From positions 930,001-994,000 of the forward strand of contig NZ_CP035632.1 in NCBI RefSeq assembly GCF_008807075.1: 64,000 bases of DNA, given 5' to 3'. A model generated the notes under the pieces. That model was not told the DNA's origin, did no database searches, and worked only from the letters and a program-made list of their open reading frames with translations. This DNA comes from Synechococcus sp. RSCCF101. Lineage in GTDB: Bacteria; Cyanobacteriota; Cyanobacteriia; PCC-6307; Cyanobiaceae. How positions within the stretch are numbered: position 1 is the stretch's first letter; each line of letters starts with the position of its first letter. The position numbers and the translations under genes are program-made. Shown here piece by piece: positions 52,776 through 62,258 of the stretch.

Positions 52776-53069
52776 TTTCTGACGGCTGCGTCCCGGTTGC
52801 AGCAGCTCGTCGAGGAGGGCCTGAAGGTCCTCACGGCTGCAGCTTGTGGTGACGAACACCTCCTGCACCAGGCTGCCCCGGCGCGCCACCAGCTTGTGGC
52901 CACCGCGGATGGGCGTTGAGATGCGCAGGCTCAGCTGCGGTGAGCGACCACGAACGCGGGAGATCACCGCGGGTGTGGCCGTGTCGATGCCCCCGTGCCG
53001 CACCAGACGCCGCAGCAGCGGGATCAGCCCTTCCACATAGGTGCTGTGGGTGATGACAACGCGACCCAC
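52764..53069 (-). CDS. DUF2103 protein, predicted metal-binding
   Basis: A 101-residue basic protein of the DUF2103 family, found in cyanobacteria and archaea. It starts MGRVVITHSTYVEGLIPLLRRLV with a likely metal His, then IDTATPAVISRVRG, LSLRISTPIRGGHKLVARRGSLVQEVFV, and a C-terminal LQALLDEL helix. Family proteins are predicted to bind metal or nucleic acid, without a confirmed role. It starts 5 bp after the clpS stop on the same strand, so the two form an operon. Confidence 0.8.
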   Translation of the reverse strand: MGRVVITHSTYVEGLIPLLRRLVRHGGIDTATPAVISRVRGRSPQLSLRISTPIRGGHKLVARRGSLVQEVFVTTSCSREDLQALLDELLQPGRSRQKARS

Positions 53070-53074
53070 GGCTT

Positions 53075-53434
53075 TCAGTTGCGCTCGAGCGGGGCCATGG
53101 TCAGGCCTTCGGCCGCGAGCTGCTGGTGGTACATCTCGGCCTGCTCGAGAGGACCGGACCAGACCTCGGCCGACCCCTGCGAGTCGATGCGATTGGCCAG
53201 GGCCCAGGCCTTCTCCTCACTCATGCCGGGGATGTAGCGACGCAGCACATCGACGACGTGCTGAAAGGTGTTGACGTCGTCGTCGAGGACGATGACGCGG
53301 GCATGGGGATAGCGCTGCAGCACGGTGGCGCCGTCCCGGTCCAGAACGGGGCTGGGACCGGGTCCGAGACGAACCGCCCCGCGGGCGGAGCCGCAGATGG
53401 GATGGGCGGTCAGGGTGGGGAAAGTGCGATCCAT
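53075..53434 (-). CDS. clpS: ClpS adaptor protein (ClpS2-like)
   Basis: ClpS delivers N-degron substrates to the Clp protease. The 119-residue protein has an unusually long N-terminus, then the core VIVLDDDVNTFQHVVDVLRRYIPG and EEKAWALANRIDSQGSAEVWSG, ending EMYHQQLAAEGLTMAPLE. The position of E. coli His66 in the N-degron pocket appears to be Asp here (IDSQG versus VHYQG), as expected for the cyanobacterial ClpS2 branch; that assignment is by eye. I chose ATG 53434; an upstream TTG at 53515 adds only a Cys/Arg-rich leader. clpP lies 4 kb away. Confidence 0.88.
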   Translation of the reverse strand: MDRTFPTLTAHPICGSARGAVRLGPGPSPVLDRDGATVLQRYPHARVIVLDDDVNTFQHVVDVLRRYIPGMSEEKAWALANRIDSQGSAEVWSGPLEQAEMYHQQLAAEGLTMAPLERN

Positions 53435-53552
53435 CCGGGCACGGCAGGCGGAGCGGTCAACCGCCGGAGCCTCCGCAGTCGGCAGGATCTCAGGCGGGCA
53501 GAAGCAGTGGAGCAACTGTAGTTAAACTGCGCCGACGGCGTTAACCAACGGC

Positions 53553-53654
53553 ATGCTGATCACCTTCGGCTGGGCTTCACTCGCGGCTCTGTTCAGCTTC
53601 TCCATCGCCATGGTGGTCTGGGGCCGCAACGGCGACGGCACGCTCAAGTTCTGA
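53553..53654 (+). CDS. petN: Cytochrome b6f complex subunit 8
   Basis: PetN is a 33-residue single-helix subunit needed for assembly of the cytochrome b6f dimer in thylakoids. The protein ([19 protein letters not shown]..., then [13 protein letters not shown]) has the family's invariant GWA start, a single helix and the VVWGRNG end. The extra GDGTLKF tail is typical of picocyanobacteria. It is divergent from clpS with a 118-bp spacer. Its promoter probably lies near 53510-53530, where a short AT-rich stretch (CTGTAGTTAAAC) occurs. Confidence 0.95.
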   Translation: MLITFGWASLAALFSFSIAMVVWGRNGDGTLKF

Positions 53655-53672
53655 TCCGGCGGCACCCCTGCC

Positions 53673-53843
53673 ATGGAGGCCTCCCCCCTCAGCATCGCCG
53701 GCATTCCGCTGAGCGCCCTGCTGTTTCCCACGGCGGCCGCCCTGCTTCTCTTCGTCACGGCGGGGGTGATCTACCTGTCCCTGATCGACTGGCGTGACCG
53801 GCGCCGGCGGAATCGAGAAACCAGTCGGTCCTCCTCCCGTTGA
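53673..53843 (+). CDS. Small membrane protein between petN and cofH (56 aa)
   Basis: A 56-residue protein with one long hydrophobic segment (about residues 9-36, IPLSALLFPTAAALLLFVTAGVIYLSLI), then a very basic tail (DWRDRRRRNRETSRSSSR). It starts 18 bp after petN and its stop overlaps cofH's TTG, so it is probably cotranscribed with both. I do not recognise a family. The topology (positive C-terminus inside) and petN linkage suggest a thylakoid membrane protein, possibly associated with b6f; this is inference. Confidence 0.65.
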   Translation: MEASPLSIAGIPLSALLFPTAAALLLFVTAGVIYLSLIDWRDRRRRNRETSRSSSR

Positions 53844-55150
53844 GACGCAGCGGCGCTCTCACCGGCGCGATCCAGGAGCCGTCCGGCGAAATCCCTCACT
53901 TCGCTGACTGGGCCTGGAGGCTGGCAGGAGACTGTCTGGTGGACCCGGCCGGCCTGGACACGCCAGCCGGACCGCGCTCCCCTCAGTCCGAAGAGGCCTC
54001 GGCCGTTGAGCAGGCGTTGCATGAGCTGTCCCGGGCGGGACGGACCGCGGCGGTCGCTGGGCCGGACCCGGCTGCGGTGATGGCGGTGCTTGCGGCCCCA
54101 TCGGATTCGCCGATGCGAGCGGTTCTGCGACGGCACGCCGACGATCTCAGACGGCACCTGGTGGGAGACACGGTGACCTACGTGGTGAACCGCAACCTCA
54201 ACTTCACCAATATCTGCAACCAGCACTGCGGCTTCTGCGCCTTCCGCCGCGACAGCCACGAGGCCGGCGCCTACTGGCACAGCATCGATGCGCTCCTGGC
54301 CAAGGCCGAGGAGGCGCGCCGGCTCGGAGCGAGCGAGCTCTGCATCCAGGGGGGTCTTCACCCGGAGGCCAGAACGGAGGGGAGCGCCCTGCGCTACTAC
54401 GCCGGGATGCTGAGGGAGCTGCGCCGGGCCTGGCCGGACGTGCACCTGCATGCCTTCTCCCCCCAGGAGGTTCTCTTCATCGCCCGGCAGGACGGTATCG
54501 GGGTGCAGCAGGTGCTGGAGACCCTGATCGAGTCGGGCCTCGGATCGATGCCGGGCACCGCCGCCGAGGTGCTCAGCAGCCGTGTGCGCAGGAGGCTCTG
54601 CCCCGAGAAGCTGTCGGCCCGGGCCTGGTGTGCGGTGATTCTGGAGGCCCATCGCAGCGGGCTGCCCACCACGGCGACCCTGATGGCGGGCCACATCGAG
54701 GCGGCGGCGGACCGGGCGGCACACCTGTTGACGCTGGTGCGGTTGCAACAGCAGGCCCACGGCCACGGTGCCACCGGATTCACCGAATTCGTGCTGCTCC
54801 CCTTCGTCGGTCGCTTCGCTCCGGCCTCCCTGCGCTCCAGGGTGGGTCGTGATCAGCCCGACCCCACGGACATGCTCACCCTCACGGCACAGGCCAGGCT
54901 GGTGCTGGGCCGCTGGATCCGTCACCATCAGCCCAGTTGGGTGAAACTCGGGCTCGCCACGGCCGCGGAGGCCCTCAGCTGGGGCTGCGACGACCTGGGC
55001 GGCACTCTGATGGAGGAACACATCACCACCATGGCCGGCGCTCAGGGCGGCACCTGCCTCTCGGTCGATCAGCTGCGTCAGGCCGCCCATCGGGTCGGCC
55101 GCCCCGCGCAGGAGCGCAGCACCGTGTACCAGCCGGTCGCCGCAGCATGA
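53840..55150 (+). CDS. cofH: FO synthase subunit CofH (radical SAM)
   Basis: CofH is the radical-SAM half of FO synthase that joins tyrosine to the flavin precursor; the product is the deazaflavin chromophore of F420 and of 8-HDF-type photolyases. The protein (436 residues from TTG 53840) has the CX3CX2C motif NICNQHCGFCAF (Cys126, Cys130, Cys133), CIQGGLHP, PGTAAEVLS, SGLPTTATLM and the conserved C-terminal MEEHITTMAGA. The first 75 residues are variable. The TTG overlaps the upstream stop. cofG is not in this window; cyanobacteria use the deazaflavin mainly as a photolyase antenna. Confidence 0.95.
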   Translation: MRRSGALTGAIQEPSGEIPHFADWAWRLAGDCLVDPAGLDTPAGPRSPQSEEASAVEQALHELSRAGRTAAVAGPDPAAVMAVLAAPSDSPMRAVLRRHADDLRRHLVGDTVTYVVNRNLNFTNICNQHCGFCAFRRDSHEAGAYWHSIDALLAKAEEARRLGASELCIQGGLHPEARTEGSALRYYAGMLRELRRAWPDVHLHAFSPQEVLFIARQDGIGVQQVLETLIESGLGSMPGTAAEVLSSRVRRRLCPEKLSARAWCAVILEAHRSGLPTTATLMAGHIEAAADRAAHLLTLVRLQQQAHGHGATGFTEFVLLPFVGRFAPASLRSRVGRDQPDPTDMLTLTAQARLVLGRWIRHHQPSWVKLGLATAAEALSWGCDDLGGTLMEEHITTMAGAQGGTCLSVDQLRQAAHRVGRPAQERSTVYQPVAAA

Positions 55151-56682
55151 CCCGACCGACCCAACCGCGGCTCGCAGCGCGACTGTCCCACTTCGGCAAG
55201 GTGGCCCTTCCCCGGGCCCTCAAACGCTCGCGCTGGCCCCTGCCCACGAGTGCGGCACTGGCGGCTTTGCTGACCTTCGCCCCGCTCATCGCCCTGAGAC
55301 TGAGCCCTCCGGGCTCAGGCGACCCGCTGGGACGCCTGCCGGAGGTGGCGGAGCTGATGCAGGCCTTCCCGATCCGTCCGGAGGGGAGTCCGCCCGAACT
55401 CTGGCGTGACCGCCTGGGCGAGGAGATGGTCGAACGCGTGTGGGAGCGGGCCGGGCGCCGCAGCCTCTGGTGGCAGTTCTGGCCCAGCAGCGGTGACTTT
55501 GCTCCCGTGCTCGCGTTCCCGGCACGCTGGTGGCCCAGCGAGGCACGCGGTTTCCCGCCCCACAGCCGCCTTGAGGGAGAGCTGCTGCTGGTGGCGGCGG
55601 AGGCGCTGCAGATCCAGCAACTGGCCCGTCAGCTTGCGGCGGCACCGCGTCCGATGGGCAGCGGCTGGGTCGAGCTGTGCCGTTCACGCCTGCTCAGCGG
55701 ACCGGCGGTGCTGTGGAGCAACAGCGCCCTGGAAGGCATGCTCGGTTCGCTCGTACCCCTGATGCAGCCGATCCGACGGGGCTGCCTCAGCCTCAGTTTC
55801 GAGGGGCGCCGCATGGACTGGCAGGGCGTGGGCACCACGAGTGCCCTCTCGGCCACGGCCCAGGCCACCCTCGAAGACGGCCCGGCCGGACCGGCAACGG
55901 TGCCGGCGGGAGCCGGGTCACAACCCGGCCTGGAACCGGACGTTCTGCTGCAGCTGGAGGGGCAGCGGCTCGGCTGGCTCCTCGATGACCTGCTGGAGCG
56001 GCGGGCGATCCGTTCGCCGCTCGAGTCCCGCTACGGGCTCACGGCAACGGAACTCTCCCAGCTCAGCGATGCACCCTTCCGTCTGCGGATCCGCGCCAGT
56101 GAGGCGAACCGGTTCAAGGCGGTGCTGGAGCTGGGCGTGATCTTCAGCGCTGCCGATCAGGCGGGCTGGCAACAGCGCTCCAGGTCCCTGGCGCGGCTGC
56201 TGGAGGCGGACGGGTTCCGGATGGACGACCTCGGCGGAGAGAGCGTGGTGCTGACGGACCCCGAGGGGCAGCCCGTGGCCCAGTGGCGATGGCAGCCCTG
56301 GGGGCTGGCGCTGGAGCTGGGCATGGAGAGCTCGCCCGACCAGGGCGGAGCTGCCGACCTCAATGGGGCCGCACTCACCGCCGCGCCGGTGGATGTCGAC
56401 CGCCTGGAGGGGGAGGGGGCGGCGATCCTGATCGACGCCAAGCCGGACGAGCTGGCCCGGCTCAACCTTCTGCCCAGGCGCCTGCCCCCGCCGATCCGGA
56501 TGGCATCCGGTTTCAGCGGGCGGGTGGGACTCGGCCAGGGGCCGGAGGCGGCTCCGAGCTACGAGCTGAGCGGCTGGCTGGTTGTGCCACCAGCGGCGGC
56601 CGACCCTGCGGTGGCGGCTCCATCACCGGCGCCCGGGCCCGAGCCGGTGCCTGAACCAGCGTCGCTGCCGGCATCCCCCTGA
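55147..56682 (+). CDS. Conserved membrane-anchored protein (DUF3352-like), 511 aa
   Basis: The protein has a basic N-terminus, one membrane helix (about residues 34-53, TSAALAALLTFAPLIALRL), and a large extracytoplasmic part with repeated (A/S)LAR-L-ADGFRM and LLQLEGQRLGWLLDDLLERR segments, resembling cyanobacterial DUF3352-type proteins. The last 40 residues are Pro/Ala/Glu-rich. Its ATG overlaps the cofH stop (ATGA), so they are coupled. The 3' end overlaps the convergent thf1 gene by 124 bp, covering both low-complexity tails. I give the family assignment with caution; function unknown. Confidence 0.65.
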   Translation: MTRPTQPRLAARLSHFGKVALPRALKRSRWPLPTSAALAALLTFAPLIALRLSPPGSGDPLGRLPEVAELMQAFPIRPEGSPPELWRDRLGEEMVERVWERAGRRSLWWQFWPSSGDFAPVLAFPARWWPSEARGFPPHSRLEGELLLVAAEALQIQQLARQLAAAPRPMGSGWVELCRSRLLSGPAVLWSNSALEGMLGSLVPLMQPIRRGCLSLSFEGRRMDWQGVGTTSALSATAQATLEDGPAGPATVPAGAGSQPGLEPDVLLQLEGQRLGWLLDDLLERRAIRSPLESRYGLTATELSQLSDAPFRLRIRASEANRFKAVLELGVIFSAADQAGWQQRSRSLARLLEADGFRMDDLGGESVVLTDPEGQPVAQWRWQPWGLALELGMESSPDQGGAADLNGAALTAAPVDVDRLEGEGAAILIDAKPDELARLNLLPRRLPPPIRMASGFSGRVGLGQGPEAAPSYELSGWLVVPPAAADPAVAAPSPAPGPEPVPEPASLPASP

Positions 56683-57362
56683 GGGCCGGCGGAGCGCTCC
56701 TGACGCTCGCGGCGGCGGCGGTCGGCGGCCACCGTTTCCTCCATCAGTTCGACGGCCTGGGCCATCTTCTCGAGGTTCGTGGTGTACAGCGCCAGGTCCT
56801 TGTCCACGCGGTCACGCATCAGACCCATCGATTCGGCCATGTCGTGGGCGCGGGAGCGCAGAGCCTGGGGATCGAGCGCATCCGCTCCTCTGGCCCCCTC
56901 CAGGAGGCTGAGAAGACCCACGGCCATGAGGCGGGAATAGTGGAATCCAGGGGCTCTGGCGGCCTGGAGGGCATCCCGCAGCAGATCGGGTGCCCCATCG
57001 CCAGCGTTGGCCACCCAACCGCTCACTTCCTCGATCTGGTGATGACCGACCACCTGCAGGGCGTCGTCGCGCATGCGACGGAGGCCATCGGGATCCAGGC
57101 CGTTGGCGCGGCAGAGGGCACTGAACAGAGGCTGGCGGTGATGGTCGGGTCGATAGCCCTTGGAGAAGGCGTCGAAGACCTGGGTCAGGCCGACGGCGAA
57201 GAGGGAATCGGCATGAAAGCCCTCGTGCCGGCTGAGAAGATGCAGTTCCACCAGCAGTTCATCGACCATGCGCCGGTACAGAGGCGCAATCACAAAGGGG
57301 AACGCCTGGTGGAAGGACCGCTTGCTGTCGGCAACGGTGGGGCAGACGCTCACAACGTTCAT
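56559..57362 (-). CDS. thf1: Thylakoid formation protein Thf1 (Psb29)
   Basis: Thf1/Psb29 binds PSII assembly/repair factors and stabilises FtsH proteases in thylakoids. The 267-residue protein from ATG 57362 ([21 protein letters not shown]) shows the family's [44 protein letters not shown] and [15 protein letters not shown]. An ATG four codons upstream (57374) also exists. The C-terminal 45 residues are Gly/Ala/Ser-rich ([16 protein letters not shown]), unusual for the family and overlapping the convergent unknown gene by 124 bp. ftsH lies 1.1 kb away. Confidence 0.95.
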   Translation of the reverse strand: MNVVSVCPTVADSKRSFHQAFPFVIAPLYRRMVDELLVELHLLSRHEGFHADSLFAVGLTQVFDAFSKGYRPDHHRQPLFSALCRANGLDPDGLRRMRDDALQVVGHHQIEEVSGWVANAGDGAPDLLRDALQAARAPGFHYSRLMAVGLLSLLEGARGADALDPQALRSRAHDMAESMGLMRDRVDKDLALYTTNLEKMAQAVELMEETVAADRRRRERQERSAGPQGDAGSDAGSGTGSGPGAGDGAATAGSAAAGGTTSQPLSS

Positions 57363-57393
57363 CACCTGTCTCAATCGACCCTAGCGCCGCAGC

Positions 57394-57424
57394 CGTGGGC
57401 CCCCGCGGGATGCGGGGGCCCACG
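57394..57424. promoter_or_regulatory. 13-bp perfect inverted repeat between thf1 and clpP
   Basis: Two perfect 13-bp arms (CGTGGGCCCCCGC / GCGGGGGCCCACG) flank a 5-nt spacer in the 107-bp region between the divergent thf1 and clpP starts. Candidate -10 boxes sit on both sides: TAGGGT (57378-57383, minus) and TAGAGT (57442-57447, plus). The repeat would then cover both -35 regions. There is no T-tract on either side, so an operator is more likely than a terminator. Confidence 0.6.
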
Positions 57425-57469
57425 CGCCCGCATGCTCTCGGTAGAGTCCGGAGATTGACAGTCAGCTCC

Positions 57470-58063
57470 ATGATCCCGATCGTCATCGAGGAATCCGGCC
57501 GCGGCGAGAGGGCATTTGACATCTACTCGCGCCTGCTGCGGGAACGCATCATCTTTCTCGGCGAACAGGTGACGGCCGAGTCAGCCAACCGCATCGTGGC
57601 CCAGCTGCTCTTCCTGGAAGCGGAAGACCCCGACTCGGACATCTTCCTCTACATCAATTCGCCCGGTGGCTCGGTGTATGACGGGCTCGGCATCTTCGAC
57701 ACCATGCAGCACATCAAGCCCGATGTGCAGACGGTGTGCGTGGGCCTGGCGGCCAGCATGGGTGCCTTTCTCCTCTGCGCCGGTGCCAAGGGCAAGCGCA
57801 GCAGCCTCGGCCATTCACGGATCATGATCCACCAGCCGCTCGGCGGGGCCAGGGGTCAGGCCAGCGACATCCGCATTCAGGCCGATGAAATCCTGTTCCT
57901 GAAGGACCGGCTCAACCGCGAGCTCTCCGACCGCACCGGGCAGCCGCTGGACCGCATTCAGCAGGACACCGATCGCGACTTCTTCATGTCACCGGAGGAA
58001 GCGATGACCTACGGCCTCATCGACAAGGTGATCGACCGGAGACCGGTGCACTCCATCGCCTGA
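57470..58063 (+). CDS. clpP: ATP-dependent Clp protease proteolytic subunit
   Basis: ClpP forms the proteolytic chamber of Clp proteases. The 197-residue protein starts [19 protein letters not shown] and has the catalytic triad Ser96 ([10 protein letters not shown]), His121 ([10 protein letters not shown]) and Asp170 (DTDRDFF), the [13 protein letters not shown] strand and the handle region [13 protein letters not shown]. All catalytic residues are intact, so it is not a ClpR. The ATG at 57470 is preceded by a candidate -10 TAGAGT. The inverted repeat at 57394-57424 and a palindrome after the stop flank the gene. Confidence 0.97.
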   Translation: MIPIVIEESGRGERAFDIYSRLLRERIIFLGEQVTAESANRIVAQLLFLEAEDPDSDIFLYINSPGGSVYDGLGIFDTMQHIKPDVQTVCVGLAASMGAFLLCAGAKGKRSSLGHSRIMIHQPLGGARGQASDIRIQADEILFLKDRLNRELSDRTGQPLDRIQQDTDRDFFMSPEEAMTYGLIDKVIDRRPVHSIA

Positions 58064-58069
58064 GCGACG

Positions 58070-58095
58070 GCAGGTGGAGTGATCACTCCACCTGC
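58070..58095. terminator. 26-bp perfect palindrome, likely bidirectional terminator
   Basis: GCAGGTGGAGTGA is followed at once by its exact reverse complement TCACTCCACCTGC, with a centre at 58082/58083. In RNA this gives an 11-bp stem with a GATC loop. It lies between convergent genes (clpP ends 58063, the DUF7219-like gene ends 58100). No T-tract is visible on either side. A second copy of TGATCACTC follows at 58098-58106. Confidence 0.55.
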
Positions 58096-58099
58096 ATGA

Positions 58100-58378
58100 T
58101 CACTCATCCTGCAGACTGGATCGGCTGGATTTGAGTTCCTTCCAGAGCGACTTGATCTGGTCGTAGGCCAGCTCCTGACTGATCTTGCCGTTCGCCTGCA
58201 GCCCGACGATCAGGCCCACCCGCTCGGCGAACTGCTCCAGATTCTGATGAAACATCAGACGCTCTGGAGTCCAGTCAGATCCCCTGTAGCCGCTGTGCGC
58301 TTCAAGGGGAGAGCGGATTCCATCCACAGGGCGGTTGGTCAAAGGATCGAACGGAGCAGGGTCTGATGGTGAGTGCAC
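58100..58378 (-). CDS. DUF7219-like small protein (92 aa)
   Basis: A 92-residue soluble protein conserved among cyanobacteria by its pattern: [73 protein letters not shown]. The helical core ([16 protein letters not shown], then [17 protein letters not shown]) is well formed, and no membrane segment or signal is seen. I recall it as a DUF7219-type family; the function is unknown. GTG 58378 starts the frame. The first ATG downstream would truncate the conserved part. It converges on clpP. Confidence 0.7.
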   Translation of the reverse strand: MHSPSDPAPFDPLTNRPVDGIRSPLEAHSGYRGSDWTPERLMFHQNLEQFAERVGLIVGLQANGKISQELAYDQIKSLWKELKSSRSSLQDE

Positions 58379-58473
58379 AACATCAGACCAACGGTTGACG
58401 GGGGCTCACGGTGTCTTGCGTGAGCCGAGCTTAGGGACACTGATGCGATCGGGCAGAGCAGGCCCGCGACGCC

Positions 58474-60411
<1,938 letters not shown>

Positions 60412-60495
60412 CGTTGTCGTGGAATTTGAACAATTGTAAAGCGCTGCTCAGGCGCTCCGGGCGCCGCGCCGTCGCTCATCCGGCTCCATCGTGCC

Positions 60496-60753
60496 TCACT
60501 CCGGGGCCTGTGAGCCCGCGCCGGACACCGCGTCGACGCCCTCCTCGCTGCTCAGTTCCTCGGCTCCGTGGCGGGCGATCAGCTCCGGGCCTCCCAGACC
60601 ATGGGTCCAGACCTCGACCAGCGCCTGCTTCGGTGCCTGAAAGCTGAGCAGCTCGAAGGGGAAGACGACACGTTCGAGGAAGAAGTGCTGATCGCCGCAG
60701 CACTTGATGATCAGGATCCGGTCGGAGGTGTTCCGATATGAGCAGCCGACCAT
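60496..60753 (-). CDS. DUF1830-family protein
   Basis: An 85-residue protein of the DUF1830 family: CSYRNTSDRILIIKCCGDQHFFLERVVFPFELLSFQAPKQALVEVWT. The FLERVVFPFE-L-FQAP core is the family hallmark. DUF1830 proteins occur in picocyanobacteria and their function is unknown. The last 35 residues, rich in Glu/Gly/Ala, are probably disordered. Three cysteines lie in the conserved part (Cys4, Cys18, Cys19). It ends 84 bp upstream of ftsH on the same strand. Confidence 0.85.
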   Translation of the reverse strand: MVGCSYRNTSDRILIIKCCGDQHFFLERVVFPFELLSFQAPKQALVEVWTHGLGGPELIARHGAEELSSEEGVDAVSGAGSQAPE

Positions 60754-60885
60754 GCGGAGGGGAACGGAGATGCGCCACCCCTATCCAGCCACCCGATCCG
60801 GCTCGGATCTGTACGGAGGAACACGAATCGGGAAAAAACCGAGACCGGTCGCCCAGCCGGCTGCCATGGGCAACCGGAGTCGGGG

Positions 60886-62172
60886 TCAGAGGCTGCGCAG
60901 GGCCACGATCGGATCAAGGCGGGCGGCTCGTCGGGCCGGGATCACGCCGAAGAACAGGCCGATTGATCCCGACACCAGCACGGTGCCCAGAACGGTGGTG
61001 GGAGCGATCGAGGCGGGCAGGGGGCTGAACCGGCCGACCCCGGTCACCACGGCGAGGCCGACCGTGGCCCCCGCGACACCGCCGAGGCTGGCGAGCACCA
61101 GCGACTCCACCAGGAACTGGCCGAGCACGTCACCGCTGCGGGCGCCGAGGGCCTTGCGCAGACCGATCTCCTCGGTGCGCTCGCTGACCGACACCAGCAT
61201 GATGTTCATGATTCCGATGCCGCCCACCAGAAGGGAGACCCCTCCGATGGCCGCGAGCATCAGGGTGAGGCCACCGGTGATCGTGCCCACGATCGTGAGG
61301 GCATCCTGCTGGGATCGCACGGCGAAGTCGTCCTCCCGCAGGATGCGGTGCCGCTGGCGCAGCAGGTTGGTGATCTGGAACTTCGCGGCGCCGACGCTGT
61401 CCTCATCGCGGGCTTCGACGCTGATGAAGGTGAGGGAGACGCCGTAGGTGGGATCCCGGCCGCTGAGCCGGTTCACCATGGTGTTGATCGGGATGTAGAC
61501 GTTCTCGTCCTGGTTGGAGCCGAACACAGCTCCCTTGGCCGCCAGCACCCCGATCACCTCGAACGACTGGTTGCGCAGCCGGACCCGCTGTCCGATCGCC
61601 CTGGCGGGACCGAAGAGGGTGTCCTTGATGTCGGGCCCGAGCACGACCACATTGCGGGCCGAGCGGTTGTCCTCCGTCGAGATGAAGCGGCCCCGGGCCA
61701 CCTCGAAGCGGCGCACGGGGAGGAACTCGGCCGTGGTTCCGGTGACCGTGGTGCTCGCGCTGCGACCGCCGACCTGGGCCACCTCGGTGAGGGCGATCTG
61801 AGGCGCGACCCGCCGCACGCTGGGGACCTGCTCAGCGATGGCGACGGCGTCCTCGAGCACGAGGGTGCGGGGGCGGTTGATGCCCTGACGGCGGGTGTCG
61901 TTGTTGCCGGGAACCACGAACAGCACGTTGGCCCCGAGGGTGCCGAGCTCCCGCTCCGCCAGGTTCTGAGCCCCCTGACCGATGCCCACCAGGCTGATCA
62001 CCGACGCATTGCCGATCACGATGCCGAGCATGGTGAGCAGGCTGCGCATGCGGTTGGCCCGCAGCGTGGCCAGCGCCATCGACACCGTTTCACGGATGGG
62101 GAGACGAGATCGGGCCTGCAGCGTGCGCTGAGGGGAACGGGCCCTGGTCGGTGGACGGGTGGCGATCGTCAT
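60886..62172 (-). CDS. ABC-transporter permease, MacB/FtsX type
   Basis: A 428-residue permease with the MacB topology: helix 1 (about residues 44-65, RSLLTMLGIVIGNASVISLVG), a large periplasmic domain (about 75-295, NVLFVVPGNNDT ... AEFLPVRRFEVARGRFISTED ... VRLRNQSFEVIGVLA), and three C-terminal helices with GGIGIMNIMLVSVSERTEEIGLRKALGAR (the FtsX/MacB coupling region) and RRAARLDPIVALR at the end. Such proteins work mechanically with an ATPase in export of lipoproteins, toxins or peptides. No ATPase or membrane-fusion protein is nearby, so partners are encoded elsewhere. Confidence 0.9.
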   Translation of the reverse strand: MTIATRPPTRARSPQRTLQARSRLPIRETVSMALATLRANRMRSLLTMLGIVIGNASVISLVGIGQGAQNLAERELGTLGANVLFVVPGNNDTRRQGINRPRTLVLEDAVAIAEQVPSVRRVAPQIALTEVAQVGGRSASTTVTGTTAEFLPVRRFEVARGRFISTEDNRSARNVVVLGPDIKDTLFGPARAIGQRVRLRNQSFEVIGVLAAKGAVFGSNQDENVYIPINTMVNRLSGRDPTYGVSLTFISVEARDEDSVGAAKFQITNLLRQRHRILREDDFAVRSQQDALTIVGTITGGLTLMLAAIGGVSLLVGGIGIMNIMLVSVSERTEEIGLRKALGARSGDVLGQFLVESLVLASLGGVAGATVGLAVVTGVGRFSPLPASIAPTTVLGTVLVSGSIGLFFGVIPARRAARLDPIVALRSL

Positions 62173-62258
62173 GGCAGCACCCGCATCACGACCGGCCGCC
62201 TGGGTGCATGCACGGGAGACCTCACGGTGGCGGAAGCGGAGAACAGCGGCGGGGCGGT

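Noticed and set aside
52621-52782. A 53-codon plus-strand frame after purK with a GGGGAGG directly before its ATG
   Set aside because: The purine block touches the ATG, so spacing is not functional; composition is unremarkable and its end runs into the convergent DUF2103 gene.
53075-53515. clpS starting at TTG 53515
   Set aside because: The extra 27 residues are Cys/Arg-rich, and ATG 53434 lies just before the conserved part.
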